From positions 1 through 37,757 of the IMG/VR virus record IMGVR_UViG_3300042691_043480: 37,757 bases of DNA, one strand, 5' to 3'. Each line of letters opens with the position of its first letter. The stretch's first letter is position 1. This stretch comes from a virus. The notes under the pieces were generated by a model that was not told the DNA's origin, did no database searches, and saw only the letters and a program-made list of their open reading frames with translations. A program made the translations under genes and the position numbers. Shown here in pieces: positions 1 to 9,726 of this stretch.

Positions 1-506
1 CCGATATAACACAATCTGCAGGAAAAATATTTTTTAATAATCCGGGAACATATAGCTTTGAATTCTCTGCCCAGGCGGTTAAGGGATCAGCAGGGGGACA
101 AACGATATATTTATGGCTTTCCCTAAATGGTTCTAATGTTGCCCAATCTTCTATAGTTCAAACCGTATCTTCTAGCACAATTTATGCAATATATTCTAAA
201 GAGTATATTTTAGATCTCGTTTCGGGGGATTATTTAGAAGTATATTGGAGCTCTCCAGATTCTCTAATGACTCTTCAGCCTACTGGTCCTTTTATAGATC
301 CAACAAGACCTGAACAACCTTCTTCTTCCGTATCTATACATCAAGTGACGTATACACAGATAGGTCCAACTGGATCAATTAATGTGGTATCTGTTCCAGG
401 ATCTACGTCATCTCCTGGATCTACTGGGGATTTTGCTTTTAATGGTCCGGATATGTATGTTCACACTGGGATATATTGGTATAAATTTACTGGATCCCCT
501 TTTTAA
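1..506 (+). CDS. C-terminal part of a fibre-like structural protein (5' end outside window)
   Basis: The reading frame (first full codon at base 3) is open from the window edge to the TAA at 504-506, so this is the last ~168 residues of a longer protein. The first ~90 residues alternate hydrophobic and polar residues with Ser, Thr, Gly and Tyr, like a beta-sandwich (C1q/TNF-like head is one possibility). A Pro/Gly stretch follows with collagen-like GPTGS and PGSTSSPGSTG runs, then a Tyr/Trp-rich end. Such Gly-x-y segments are common in phage fibres and head decorations. The next gene starts 43 bases on. Receptor binding is possible but not shown. An internal ATG at 267 exists, but the open upstream frame makes it an unlikely start. 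Confidence 0.65.
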   Translation, partial: DITQSAGKIFFNNPGTYSFEFSAQAVKGSAGGQTIYLWLSLNGSNVAQSSIVQTVSSSTIYAIYSKEYILDLVSGDYLEVYWSSPDSLMTLQPTGPFIDPTRPEQPSSSVSIHQVTYTQIGPTGSINVVSVPGSTSSPGSTGDFAFNGPDMYVHTGIYWYKFTGSPF

Positions 507-514
507 ATGAAACT

Positions 515-540
515 ATTTTTTTATTTCTTCTATAATAAAT
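515..540 (+). promoter_or_regulatory. Class 2 promoter-like motif (T-rich tract + TTCTATAATA)
   Basis: A T-run (516-522) is followed by CTATAATAAA at 530-539, 20 bases before the ATG at 550. The same layout occurs before 14321, 16267, 21420, 27727 and 30359 at 19-26 bases. It is read as a -10-like element; this is inferred from recurrence only. Confidence 0.45.
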
Positions 541-549
541 AAAAAAATC

Positions 550-828
550 ATGACAGAAGATATTAAAATAAACGAAGAATTATTTTCGGAAATCGAAAAA
601 TTAAAAAGCGAGCTAACTGAAAATGTAATTAAGATAGGTAGATTAAGAATTGAAATTTCTTTATATGAAAAAGATCTTCATCTTATGAATTTGCAATTAC
701 AAAATCTTTGTGACGAAGCAGAAAAAATTAGAACTACAGAAATAGACCTTAAAAAGAAATTAGACGAGGAATATGGTCCTTGTGAGTATAATTTCGAAAC
801 AGGGACGGTAAGAAAAATACAGTCTTAG
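550..828 (+). CDS. Small coiled-coil protein, function unknown
   Basis: A 92-residue protein rich in Glu, Lys, Ile and Leu, predicted to be almost wholly helical. Residues ~8-75 show heptad-like spacing of Leu/Ile (for example EELFSEIEKLKSEL), suggesting a coiled coil that oligomerises. It has no Cys-rich, membrane or catalytic motif. It lies between a fibre-like gene and a 905-residue structural gene and has its own class 2 promoter-like motif 20 bases upstream. A chaperone or assembly factor for the neighbouring structural proteins would fit, but nothing in the sequence proves this. Confidence 0.6.
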   Translation: MTEDIKINEELFSEIEKLKSELTENVIKIGRLRIEISLYEKDLHLMNLQLQNLCDEAEKIRTTEIDLKKKLDEEYGPCEYNFETGTVRKIQS

Positions 829-847
829 TACTCGTTCGTTCCGCTTT

Positions 848-866
848 AGATATATAATAATAAATA
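848..866 (+). promoter_or_regulatory. Class 1 promoter-like motif (AGATATATAATAATAAATA)
   Basis: AGATATATA, with TATATA starting 22 bases before the ATG at 873. It is one of nine similar GATATATA-type sites before mainly structural genes. It is bracketed by the short inverted repeat CCGCT (841-845) / AGCGG (866-870). T4 late promoters are TATAAATA, and a gp55-like sigma is encoded at 21420, so a late promoter role is plausible but unproven. Confidence 0.45.
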
Positions 867-872
867 GCGGAC

Positions 873-3590
873 ATGAATTTTTATCCACAGGACAAATTTC
901 CAAAAAAAGGAACACCAGTATATAACGGAAACGGTGAGCAATACAATTTATCGGATCCTAAATATGCTTATCAAGACGGACTTCAAAACACACAGAAATA
1001 TAAAAATAGTTCTACGGACAATTTATATTCTACTATAGATTCTGCTTTAGCAAGAGCTAAACAAATCGGATGTGAGGGATATCATCAAGTAACCCAAGAT
1101 GGAATTTCTTATTATAAACCATGCTCTACTTCTAATGAATATGATTTAAGAATAGAGCAATTGGATAGCGCTCTTAATTTCACTTACATTGGAAATTATA
1201 GAGTTCTTACCTGGGATACCCCTTTCGAAAGAGCTTCTTCTTATAATGGGTGGATAATAAATACTCTTAATAGTATTAATGATGGACCAGCTTTAGATTC
1301 CGAAGATATATCTATAGAATTCAGATACTCCATAGATGGAAAAACTTGGTCTCTTTGGGAAAATGTGGGAACTGCATTAAATGGGGTAACCAATAATTTT
1401 TCTGAAATCTACCAAATTCCTTTAGATCCAAATAATAAATTCTATCCTGAATTTAGATTTACCTCTATATTAAAAAATCCAGATGGAACTTTTATAGAGA
1501 TACCGGATTCACCAATGGATTCTAATATAGTTATAACCGATTTCCAATTAGATATAACATATGCAGCTCCTTCAGAAACGCCTATTGTATACCCTTCTCC
1601 TATATGTTCTAACGAGATTTCAAAAAGACCTATAATATTTTCAGATTGTAAATTTACTTTCAGACCTTATAATGTAAACAAAGCCGTTAATCTTTATAAT
1701 GATTTAAGTTATATGGTTAACAATATATTTGGTTTTGATGTTAACTATTATTCGGTACAGCCACAGGCAAGGGGAAGAGATGTTTCACTTAGAGAATATA
1801 CTATATTCGATGTCGTAGATGAAAAATGTGTTAAAGTAATGGTTCCCGGAAATCAATTTCCCGACAATAAAATAAACTTCGATCCTTTTGGACTTCAGTT
1901 CGAAGAGCCTTTTGAAATACATATCGACAAAAGGTATTTTGAACAAAATTTTGGTAATGGATCTCAACCAAGAAAAAGAGATATAATTTATTTTCCCTTA
2001 ACCAATAGAATATACGAGATAAATTCTATGTATCTTTTTAGGGATTTTATGTATTCCCCTGTTTATTTCAAAATAGAATTAAAAAAATATCAGCCAAAGA
2101 GCAATACATATTTCCAGGATCCTGCTTACAAGGAAGAATTAGAAGGAATAGCTTTAACTACCGAATCCCTATTCGGAGAAGAAATATCTGCAGAAGAGAA
2201 AAAAATAGCAAAACCCCAACAATACGGTACGATAAATACTTTAATTGAGGATCCGGTAAGATCTTATATTTATAAAGATTTATCTATTGTAGGATACGAT
2301 CTTAATAATAACTGGACTATAGTCTTCAATCATTATTACGATTTATCTTCTGCTTTCAATAGGGTCCCTGAATTTACCACAGAAGTAGGAAGTTATAGAA
2401 ATGCCATAAGATATAAGAATCTTCCTAAATTTTTAGCAGGAGAAGAACTTTCTTATACTTCCTGGTTTTCCATGAAAAATGTTTATAATTCCCAAAGTCT
2501 TTCCAAGAATCCCTACCCTATAAGAAATCTTTCTTTGGTGTCTAGCACTCCTAGTATTATTACTTTTTCTTCTTCCCCAGCTAAGCATGGCTTAACTGCT
2601 TGGTCTTCTTATTCAAATAATCCGGAAGGGTATGTTGCTATATCCGGAGACGAATCGCACACGGGAGGATATAAAGTTCTTAGTGTTATCGACGATTTTA
2701 CTTTTACTATAGAAAATAAATCTACTACTTTTTCCCAAGCACCCATATCTTGGAAAATGCAAAAAGCCCAGAGCAGGAATCTTTTGGATGGATTATATGA
2801 GGTTGATAATGAGACATACGGGATAAGAATCGATATAGTTCATTCCGGGGTTACTGACGATAAAGGAGTTGTTTTCTTGAATTCTGGTAGTTTTATGGTA
2901 AGAATAAACGGGGAAGAATTCAATTCAACTCTTCAATTTATTCCAACTTATTCTCAATGGTACGGATTGGTATTTAACCTTTCTAATAAATACAAACAGA
3001 TATCTATAAATGGATGGTCTATGAGTTTTAACCCAGAGGATACTCTGGAACAATCCTCTAATCTCATATCGGTTCACCAGGATCTAAGAAGTTTTTCTTC
3101 TAATTTTATTTTTGATGCACCTACTAATCCTCAGCCTAGTTATCTTGGACATTCTGATAATTATTTTACATTAGGTGTATCTGGAGGAATCTCGATAGAA
3201 AAAGAATTGCCTTATTCCCCTGGACAGAGTATTAGCATATATAAAAGTGCTAGCAACTATCAAATTTCAAATGTCATATCATACGATTCCGCCACTGGAT
3301 CTTTAACTTTTGACGACCCTAGCACGATTATAGGAACTCCTGGATCTACTGGATTTAGCTGGATAGTTAACTTAACAGAGGATCCTTTCTACGGAACAGA
3401 TAATAATACATATAAAATATGGACAGGTCCTATATACTTAAGCAATATAAGACTATTTAAAAATATGATAGATATAGATGTACAATCTACTGTATTAAAT
3501 CAAAATATAGTTAGAGATGAACAGAATTCTCATATAATTGATAACTGTAAACCTCTATTAGGATTGCCTAAATTTGCAAGAAATAGATAA
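873..3590 (+). CDS. Large virion structural protein (905 aa)
   Basis: Encodes 905 residues rich in Ser, Tyr, Asn and Pro with many predicted beta strands and few charged helices, typical of a tail, neck or head-decoration protein. Near the N-terminus (about residues 60-84) is a motif reading AKQIGCEGYH...YYKPC, with Cys67, His71 and Cys84, that resembles short Cys/His motifs in other phage structural proteins. A later region (~630-710) reads like a concanavalin-type sandwich (QWYGLVFNLSNKYKQISING). A collagen-like GTPGSTGF occurs near residue 825. It ends 3 bases before terS. In T4 the genes before terminase encode neck and tail-completion proteins, so a neck or whisker role is possible. The exact family was not recognised. 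Confidence 0.6.
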   Translation: MNFYPQDKFPKKGTPVYNGNGEQYNLSDPKYAYQDGLQNTQKYKNSSTDNLYSTIDSALARAKQIGCEGYHQVTQDGISYYKPCSTSNEYDLRIEQLDSALNFTYIGNYRVLTWDTPFERASSYNGWIINTLNSINDGPALDSEDISIEFRYSIDGKTWSLWENVGTALNGVTNNFSEIYQIPLDPNNKFYPEFRFTSILKNPDGTFIEIPDSPMDSNIVITDFQLDITYAAPSETPIVYPSPICSNEISKRPIIFSDCKFTFRPYNVNKAVNLYNDLSYMVNNIFGFDVNYYSVQPQARGRDVSLREYTIFDVVDEKCVKVMVPGNQFPDNKINFDPFGLQFEEPFEIHIDKRYFEQNFGNGSQPRKRDIIYFPLTNRIYEINSMYLFRDFMYSPVYFKIELKKYQPKSNTYFQDPAYKEELEGIALTTESLFGEEISAEEKKIAKPQQYGTINTLIEDPVRSYIYKDLSIVGYDLNNNWTIVFNHYYDLSSAFNRVPEFTTEVGSYRNAIRYKNLPKFLAGEELSYTSWFSMKNVYNSQSLSKNPYPIRNLSLVSSTPSIITFSSSPAKHGLTAWSSYSNNPEGYVAISGDESHTGGYKVLSVIDDFTFTIENKSTTFSQAPISWKMQKAQSRNLLDGLYEVDNETYGIRIDIVHSGVTDDKGVVFLNSGSFMVRINGEEFNSTLQFIPTYSQWYGLVFNLSNKYKQISINGWSMSFNPEDTLEQSSNLISVHQDLRSFSSNFIFDAPTNPQPSYLGHSDNYFTLGVSGGISIEKELPYSPGQSISIYKSASNYQISNVISYDSATGSLTFDDPSTIIGTPGSTGFSWIVNLTEDPFYGTDNNTYKIWTGPIYLSNIRLFKNMIDIDVQSTVLNQNIVRDEQNSHIIDNCKPLLGLPKFARNR

Positions 3591-3593
3591 TTT

Positions 3594-4397
3594 ATGCCTA
3601 GAAGAAAACCGAAGCCGGAAAAAGTCATAGAAGAAAAGATAAAAGAGAGCCTAGATTCTATAATAATGGAAGAATCTTTAGATTCCGTTATAGACGGAAA
3701 TACATCAGATCTTCCTAGATTGAAATCTACGGATTTAATGGATTACACTGAAGAAAAATCTAGTGCTTTTACAGAAGCTAAATCCTTGTTGGATTCTTTA
3801 ACTGATTTTTACGTGGACCCTGATAAGATGGGGGGAGCAGATCATTTGGAGCAAAAAAAGAAAATGGATGCTATAAATCTTTCTGCTATGATGTTTCAGC
3901 TTAAATCTGCACAGCATGCTATAACAAAAATACTCGAAGAAATAGAACTAGGTAATACACACCCCAGACTTTTTGAAGTTCTTGGACAACTCCAATCCCA
4001 GATAATGCAAATGCCTAAAGATTATCAGAATTATATGGATAAGATGGAGCAAGGATACAAAAGACTTAGAAACGAGATAGATCAAAAGAACCACAACAAT
4101 GGAATTTCTATGCAAAAAAGCGAAGGGGATTTATACATACCTTCTCAAGATTCGGTATCCGAATCTGGAACTATAAAAAGTAGGGGCACTAAAAATATGA
4201 TGGAAGGTTTAAGAGAACTTCTTGGAGGAGAAATAGAAGACGTAAAACCTTTAGAAATAGACGAAGAAAAAATAAAAGAAATGGATCCCGATAGCGTGGT
4301 TAACGCTAGATACAAAAAAATAATAGACGTGGATAGAATATCTTCGGATGACCAAGAAAACGAAGATGAATATACTTTAGATGACGATCTATTCTAA
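3594..4397 (+). CDS. terS: Terminase small subunit, T4 gp16-like
   Basis: A 267-residue acidic, helical protein directly upstream of the large terminase, as in T4. The central helical part (~95-155; SAQHAITKILEEIELGNTHP, LFEVLGQLQSQIMQMPKDYQ) parallels the T4 gp16 central domain ([40 protein letters not shown]) in spacing and pattern. In T4, gp16 forms rings that recognise DNA and stimulate gp17 ATPase and nuclease. This version is clearly longer than T4 gp16 (164 aa), with a long charged N-terminus and an acidic C-terminal tail (DEDDDLF-like). The gap to terL is 9 bases, so co-translation is likely. The call rests on synteny plus weak visible similarity. Confidence 0.75.
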   Translation: MPRRKPKPEKVIEEKIKESLDSIIMEESLDSVIDGNTSDLPRLKSTDLMDYTEEKSSAFTEAKSLLDSLTDFYVDPDKMGGADHLEQKKKMDAINLSAMMFQLKSAQHAITKILEEIELGNTHPRLFEVLGQLQSQIMQMPKDYQNYMDKMEQGYKRLRNEIDQKNHNNGISMQKSEGDLYIPSQDSVSESGTIKSRGTKNMMEGLRELLGGEIEDVKPLEIDEEKIKEMDPDSVVNARYKKIIDVDRISSDDQENEDEYTLDDDLF

Positions 4398-4406
4398 ACC
4401 AATAAT

Positions 4407-6248
4407 ATGGCAGAGAATAAACAAAACCCAGAAACACAAGACGAAAGTAATTACTGGTCTAGCGAAAGAGTAAATGAGCTGCTGAGAAAAGCAGACGAAG
4501 AAGGACTAGATTTTAAAAGCGTAGATAATCCATTTCACGACAATAATCCAGAATTTAAAAGAGCAAATATCCTTTTTGAATACACCAAAGAAGAATTAAT
4601 CGAAATAAAAAAATGCGCCGAAGACGTAACTTATTTTTCTAAGTATTGTCAGGTAATGACCGATACTGGTCTAAATTATATAAGCCTTAGAGATTATCAA
4701 ACTTCCGTACTTAAAGAATATCAAAATAATAGATTTAATATATTTTTAGCCCCTAGACAGGTTGGTAAATCTATAACTTCTTCTATAATTCTAGTTTGGT
4801 ATCTTCTTTTCAATCACGATAAGAATGCAATGATTCTCGCGAACGTGGGAGATACCGCGGAAGAGTTAATGGATAAAATAAAGCATATAATAAAAGGACT
4901 TCCTTTCTTTCTTAAACCTGGAATGCAGGTTAACAATGTGATGTCCATGAGGTTTGACAATGGATGTAGAATACTTGCTAAAACCACAACTAAAACTTCA
5001 GGTATTGGTTTTACCATTCATTTTCTTTATATGGATGAGTTTGCCCATATTAATCCAAACTTCATTGAAGCTTTCTTTAGATCTACTTATCCTACTGTAT
5101 CTTCTTCTAAGGTATCTAGAATCATAATAACTTCTACCCCTAATGGGATGAATAAATTTTATGAAATCTATCAGCTGGCTCTCGAAGGTAAAAATAGCTT
5201 TAATCCCATAAGAGTAGATTGGTGGCAGGTTCCAGGAAGGGACGAAGAATGGAAGCAAAAAGAAATTGCAAACCTTGGAGGAGAAGAACTTTTTAACCAA
5301 GAATATGGAAATCAATTTTTAAGTTCATCCACTCTTCTATTAGGATCTAATGAACTTAAGAAAATAAAAAAGAATGAATCCGAATTTTCGTGGAGAGAAA
5401 TAGAATGTCTACACGACACGGAAATAAATTACGAAAATTTATTATGGCATCCTAAATTTAATCTCGATGAATGCGACGAACAGGGAAAAAGGTTTGTTTT
5501 TTCAATAGATCTTAGTGAAGGTAATAAAGGAGATTATAGCGTAATTAATTTTTTTAAGCTTTCCCCTTTACCTAAATCCATCATAGAAAAAATTAACGAT
5601 TTTGAAGACGAATCAGATTTTTTTAGTTTGATACAGGTAGGGCTTTTTAGGGAAAATAATATAAATTTGGAAGACTTAATTAAAATAGTATCTACTTTAA
5701 TCCTCAAAGTATTTACTCCCGACAGAGTAAAAATAGCTTTAGAGATGAATTATAAAGGAGATATGTTTTACGAAAAATTAATATCCAAGGAAGATTTTTA
5801 TGATGAGATGTTTCTTTTTACCAAGCACACTGAAAATGCTAGAATAGCTAAGCCGGGTATAAAATATAACGAAAAAATAAAAATGAAATATTGCGAAATG
5901 CTAAGATCTCTAGTAAGAAAAGATAGGATAATAATAACGGAAAAAAAACATACGGTTCTAGAATTATTTACATTTGGACTTAATTCCAGGGGAACCTATT
6001 CTGCCCAAAGCGGACATGACGATGTAGCAATGACTTTAGTTAATCTTTCTGGGCTTTTCGACGGGTATGATTTTGGTCAGATGGTCGGAGAAGCATTCGA
6101 TGAGATAGAGGATAGCGATTACAAAAATATGATAATAAATAAAATAGAAGGCCTAAATTCTTTAGATTTTGATCCTGAAGGGAATTCTAAAAATATTTAC
6201 GTAACTAAAGAAGGGAAAAGTTATAAAGATTTTAGCGGTTTAATTTGA
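4407..6248 (+). CDS. terL: Terminase large subunit (packaging ATPase/nuclease), T4 gp17-like
   Basis: A 613-residue protein with all the landmarks of a TerL. Walker A is PRQVGKS (residues 116-122), Walker B LYMDE (207-211), and coupling motif C is STP (243-245). The C-terminal RNase-H-fold nuclease carries acidic residues at D368 (FSIDLSEG), E446 (LEMN) and D538/D539 (HDDVAM), matching the Asp-Glu-Asp triad of T4 gp17. It pumps DNA into the prohead through the portal and cuts the concatemer. Length is close to T4 gp17 (610 aa). The stop is TGA, one sign that TGA is not recoded here. The partner portals lie far downstream at 22898-26140, unlike the tighter T4 order. Confidence 0.97.
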   Translation: MAENKQNPETQDESNYWSSERVNELLRKADEEGLDFKSVDNPFHDNNPEFKRANILFEYTKEELIEIKKCAEDVTYFSKYCQVMTDTGLNYISLRDYQTSVLKEYQNNRFNIFLAPRQVGKSITSSIILVWYLLFNHDKNAMILANVGDTAEELMDKIKHIIKGLPFFLKPGMQVNNVMSMRFDNGCRILAKTTTKTSGIGFTIHFLYMDEFAHINPNFIEAFFRSTYPTVSSSKVSRIIITSTPNGMNKFYEIYQLALEGKNSFNPIRVDWWQVPGRDEEWKQKEIANLGGEELFNQEYGNQFLSSSTLLLGSNELKKIKKNESEFSWREIECLHDTEINYENLLWHPKFNLDECDEQGKRFVFSIDLSEGNKGDYSVINFFKLSPLPKSIIEKINDFEDESDFFSLIQVGLFRENNINLEDLIKIVSTLILKVFTPDRVKIALEMNYKGDMFYEKLISKEDFYDEMFLFTKHTENARIAKPGIKYNEKIKMKYCEMLRSLVRKDRIIITEKKHTVLELFTFGLNSRGTYSAQSGHDDVAMTLVNLSGLFDGYDFGQMVGEAFDEIEDSDYKNMIINKIEGLNSLDFDPEGNSKNIYVTKEGKSYKDFSGLI

Positions 6249-6281
6249 TTATCTTAGATTTCCGAGGAAACCGAAATCAAA
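6244..6281 (+). other. Possible stem-loop after terL
   Basis: TTTGATT (6244-6250, overlapping the terL stop) can pair with AATCAAA (6275-6281), enclosing a small TTTC/GAAA hairpin (6259-6262 with 6267-6270). There is no T-run after it, so it is not a standard terminator. It may be an RNA processing or stability element, or chance. Confidence 0.25.
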
Positions 6282-6284
6282 TAC

Positions 6285-6295
6285 GATATATAGAC
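6285..6295 (+). promoter_or_regulatory. Class 1 promoter-like motif (GATATATAGAC)
   Basis: GATATATAG with TATATA 31 bases before the tail-sheath ATG. The nine bases match the sites at 12222, 18980 and 29809. Probable late promoter, by recurrence. Confidence 0.5.
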
Positions 6296-6317
6296 TGACT
6301 AAAAATATATTTTTATA

Positions 6318-9300
6318 ATGGCAAGTAAGATTAAAATAGACTACTCTCAGTTTAAAGCTTCTGGAGTTTATACGTTGGAGTTTGACGCTTCCCAAAATGT
6401 TATACTAACATCGCAAACAATCCGTCTAGTTGTAGGATTCTCTAATATAGGACCTTTTAACACTCCGGTTTATATACCCGATGCTACGACAATGATAGCT
6501 ATATTTGGGGATATAGATAGATCTTTGGAAAATAAAGGATCTTTTTTCCACCGGTCTGTTTTCACATGTTTAAATCAGGGACCTGTATTCGCTTTGAATC
6601 TTCTTAAATTGAATGATGATGAATCTAGTGCATCTCCGGATAAGGTGACTTATAAATCTTTCTCCCTAGATACTGAGCAGTACAACGGGATAATTACGGA
6701 AAGACTTTATTCTTCTTATTATAACAAGGAAAGATTTTGGTTTCCAGATCCTGAATATTTTTTAGCAACTTTAAGTATTTCAGATCAAGGTAAACTCTTT
6801 AATTTAACCAATCTCGGAAAAAGCCCTATAAGTGTAATCGTTAGAAAATCTACCGATTCTACTACTCCTTTACTTGGATTTAATATTTTTGCTATAGATT
6901 GGTACGGGGCAAATAACGTTCCTTCTTTTATGCATCCTTATGATTACATATCTGATTATTTCATTGATGTAATAGCGGTGTCGGGCGATTGGACAAATTA
7001 TCAAGCTTTATCGGTAGATCCTAAATGGAATACTTATTTTACTAACAATGGATTTATCAAAAGCCGAATAGATTCATTTCTTTCTAGCCCAGATGTTAAT
7101 ATAGTAACTTCTGTTACTGGATGTATCATACCGGATTTTATAGATCTTAATGGAAATAATCAATACATACAAACCCTAGTAAATCAGAATACCCCATCTA
7201 CCGGATTATTCTGTGCAATAGATGAACAAGCATTTGATGATATATGTAACAATCCATATAAAATAGACCTAGTTGGAAATCATTTAATAGATGAATTATC
7301 AGGTGATAGAGATCTTGCAACCCCTAGGATTAAATTCTTAAGTTACGATCAGGTTCTAGTTGCAGATTATCTCTATACACAAAATGTTGTAGGAGTTACC
7401 GGATCTGCTGCTTTTTCTCCAATTACACCATCAGGCCCAACTGTTTTCACTACAGGAGCTAAAGTTGGTACTTTATTTTCTTTAACTTTAGGAGTTACTG
7501 GATCTACAGCTGGTGTTATTTACCAATCTTTTGAACCCTACAATTCTAATGCTTTTGATGGCGGTCTTCATTATTTGCAAACATCGGGAGTTACCGGAGC
7601 AACTGGAGGTATATCTTCAGCTTCTGAAAAAACTCAATTAAAAGATTTTTTAAGAGTAACTTCTTCGGACGACCAAAAATTCATACTAGGAGTAGTTCAA
7701 GGAATATCTGGATTAACAGGAGGACTTATAAACCAATATAACGAAGGAGACCTAGTTAAGCTTAAAGTTACCGGCACAAAAGACGTAGGTAGCGAACTGA
7801 GAATATATTTTACTCATCCTTTAGACATTTCATTTTATAGAGGACAGGGAATAGTAGTTTCTCCAACTTATAACTTAACGTCTTATAATACCGGAGCTTC
7901 GGGAAGTAATAGACCTTTTTATACGAATTCTTATCAATTCGGGGATTCCGATTATTTAGATATATCTAGTGTTTCTACACCTAATGGGGTAACTGGACCT
8001 AATGCTCCTTTAGGGGTTTCTAATGTTCTCGTAGGATACAATTCTTCTGATTTCTATCAGGATAATAAATATAACGAAATCACGGATGGAGATACTCTTT
8101 GGGTTAATTCTGACGGTTCTTCTTTACAATATATAGGATTTGAACAATCAGTAGATAGAGATCAATTTAATTTGGTTTATGCTAGAGCATTTACTAATGT
8201 TTCCAGAAGTAATAGTACAATTACGAACATATTGAATTTTGGAGCTTCTTATGCTTCTGATAATATAGGATTGCCAGTTTCTAGCCAGGCTATAGATATA
8301 ATTTCTCAAGCAGGAGGAATTTCTGAATTTGTTGATGCTACCCAAGTAAATTCTACTACTTTTACCGTTTCTGAAGATTCTAACGGAACTGTTCCTTTTT
8401 CAGTAGGGGATTTGGTAGTTTCTACAGATTTGGATATATGTGTTCCAGATACTGGAAATCAGCAACAAAGGTTGGCTAAAGTTACTACCGTAGCTGCTAC
8501 CACAACATCAGGAGTTTATACGGTTATATGCGCAAGACCAGTATTTTATTATTCGGGTATAAGCGGAGCAAGAGTTAATAAATTTAAATCCATTCCTGAA
8601 TTTACTACCTCTTTTGATTTTACTTACCTTTCAGGATTTACGATGAAAGAATCTCACAGACCGAACGGGACTGATGCAAGAGTTTCTGAAATCTTAGATG
8701 TTATGTTCGATACGAATATAGCTAAGACTTTAGCAGCTAAAGATATAATTAGCTTTAGATATATCGTAGATACATTTTCTGGACAGATATTACCTAATTC
8801 CAAATATCAATTGAGTATACTTGCTAAAAACAGACAGCAGGCTTTAGCTTTAATAAATGCTCCTTCTATAGCTCAATTTAGAAACAGTACAGATCCTAGA
8901 TTTACTAATGCACCAACTGCAGTAAACCCTTATCCAGCTTTAGAAACTAGATATATCGCAGATGGAGGTAATCTATCTTTGAATCCTTCCTATACGTTTA
9001 GCCTTCCTAGCGAAGCAGACGGATCTAAATATTGTGGATTTTTCTCTCCTTACATTACAATTAGGGAATCAAATAGAAATATAAATGTTCCTCCAGCAGC
9101 TTTTGTTTCTAATAACTATGTTAGAAAATTTGCAACAGGAGAACCATATGCTATAGTAGCAGGTCAAAAAAGAGGAGTTCTATCCGGAGGAAATATAGTT
9201 GGGGTTGAATACGATTTCACCGACGAGGATAGAGGAAATCTTGAACCTTTTGGGATAAACCCAATAATAAAAAGATCAGGAGTTGGTGTCGTAGTATTCG

Positions 9301-9674
9301 GAAACCAAACTGCTTATCAGACCGTAAATTCAGCATTTAATTTATTACATGTTAGAGATCTATTAATATCAGTAGAAACAGACGTGGAAACGATACTTGC
9401 TAACTATCTTTTTGATTTTAATGAAGATTCCATAAGGCTAGAAATAAAAACTTTGGTTGATAATTATTTAGATGGAGTTCAATCAGCAGGAGGAATTTAT
9501 GCTTATCAGACGGTAATCGATAGTTCTAATAATACCCCAGAAATCATAGATATGAATATGGGAGTTATTGATATCATTATAGAACCAGCAAGAGGAATAC
9601 AGAAATTTATAAATAGAATTACTGTTACTAGAACAGGAGGGATTGCTTCTGGAGGATTTATTCAATTCGTTTAA
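6318..9674 (+). CDS. gp18: Contractile tail sheath protein, T4 gp18-like, enlarged
   Basis: Encodes 1118 residues, far above T4 gp18 (659). The N-terminus (SGVYTLEFDASQNVILTSQT, then VGFSNIGPFNTPVYI) and the C-terminal core (VIDIIIEPARGIQKFINRI, then TVTRTGG) fit the sheath family, whose conserved C-terminal domain forms the inner helical core. It lies between terL and two tail tubes, the T4 order. The middle (~350-800) appears to be inserted or expanded surface domains with several Gly-Val-Thr-Gly motifs (GVTGS, GVTGATGG). Extra outer domains would decorate the sheath surface. The sheath contracts around the tube during infection. A class 1 promoter-like motif lies upstream. Confidence 0.9.
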   Translation: MASKIKIDYSQFKASGVYTLEFDASQNVILTSQTIRLVVGFSNIGPFNTPVYIPDATTMIAIFGDIDRSLENKGSFFHRSVFTCLNQGPVFALNLLKLNDDESSASPDKVTYKSFSLDTEQYNGIITERLYSSYYNKERFWFPDPEYFLATLSISDQGKLFNLTNLGKSPISVIVRKSTDSTTPLLGFNIFAIDWYGANNVPSFMHPYDYISDYFIDVIAVSGDWTNYQALSVDPKWNTYFTNNGFIKSRIDSFLSSPDVNIVTSVTGCIIPDFIDLNGNNQYIQTLVNQNTPSTGLFCAIDEQAFDDICNNPYKIDLVGNHLIDELSGDRDLATPRIKFLSYDQVLVADYLYTQNVVGVTGSAAFSPITPSGPTVFTTGAKVGTLFSLTLGVTGSTAGVIYQSFEPYNSNAFDGGLHYLQTSGVTGATGGISSASEKTQLKDFLRVTSSDDQKFILGVVQGISGLTGGLINQYNEGDLVKLKVTGTKDVGSELRIYFTHPLDISFYRGQGIVVSPTYNLTSYNTGASGSNRPFYTNSYQFGDSDYLDISSVSTPNGVTGPNAPLGVSNVLVGYNSSDFYQDNKYNEITDGDTLWVNSDGSSLQYIGFEQSVDRDQFNLVYARAFTNVSRSNSTITNILNFGASYASDNIGLPVSSQAIDIISQAGGISEFVDATQVNSTTFTVSEDSNGTVPFSVGDLVVSTDLDICVPDTGNQQQRLAKVTTVAATTTSGVYTVICARPVFYYSGISGARVNKFKSIPEFTTSFDFTYLSGFTMKESHRPNGTDARVSEILDVMFDTNIAKTLAAKDIISFRYIVDTFSGQILPNSKYQLSILAKNRQQALALINAPSIAQFRNSTDPRFTNAPTAVNPYPALETRYIADGGNLSLNPSYTFSLPSEADGSKYCGFFSPYITIRESNRNINVPPAAFVSNNYVRKFATGEPYAIVAGQKRGVLSGGNIVGVEYDFTDEDRGNLEPFGINPIIKRSGVGVVVFGNQTAYQTVNSAFNLLHVRDLLISVETDVETILANYLFDFNEDSIRLEIKTLVDNYLDGVQSAGGIYAYQTVIDSSNNTPEIIDMNMGVIDIIIEPARGIQKFINRITVTRTGGIASGGFIQFV

Positions 9675-9726
9675 TTCTTAATTTTTTAGATTTTTTAGAA
9701 ATTAGATAAATATACTAAAAATCATT

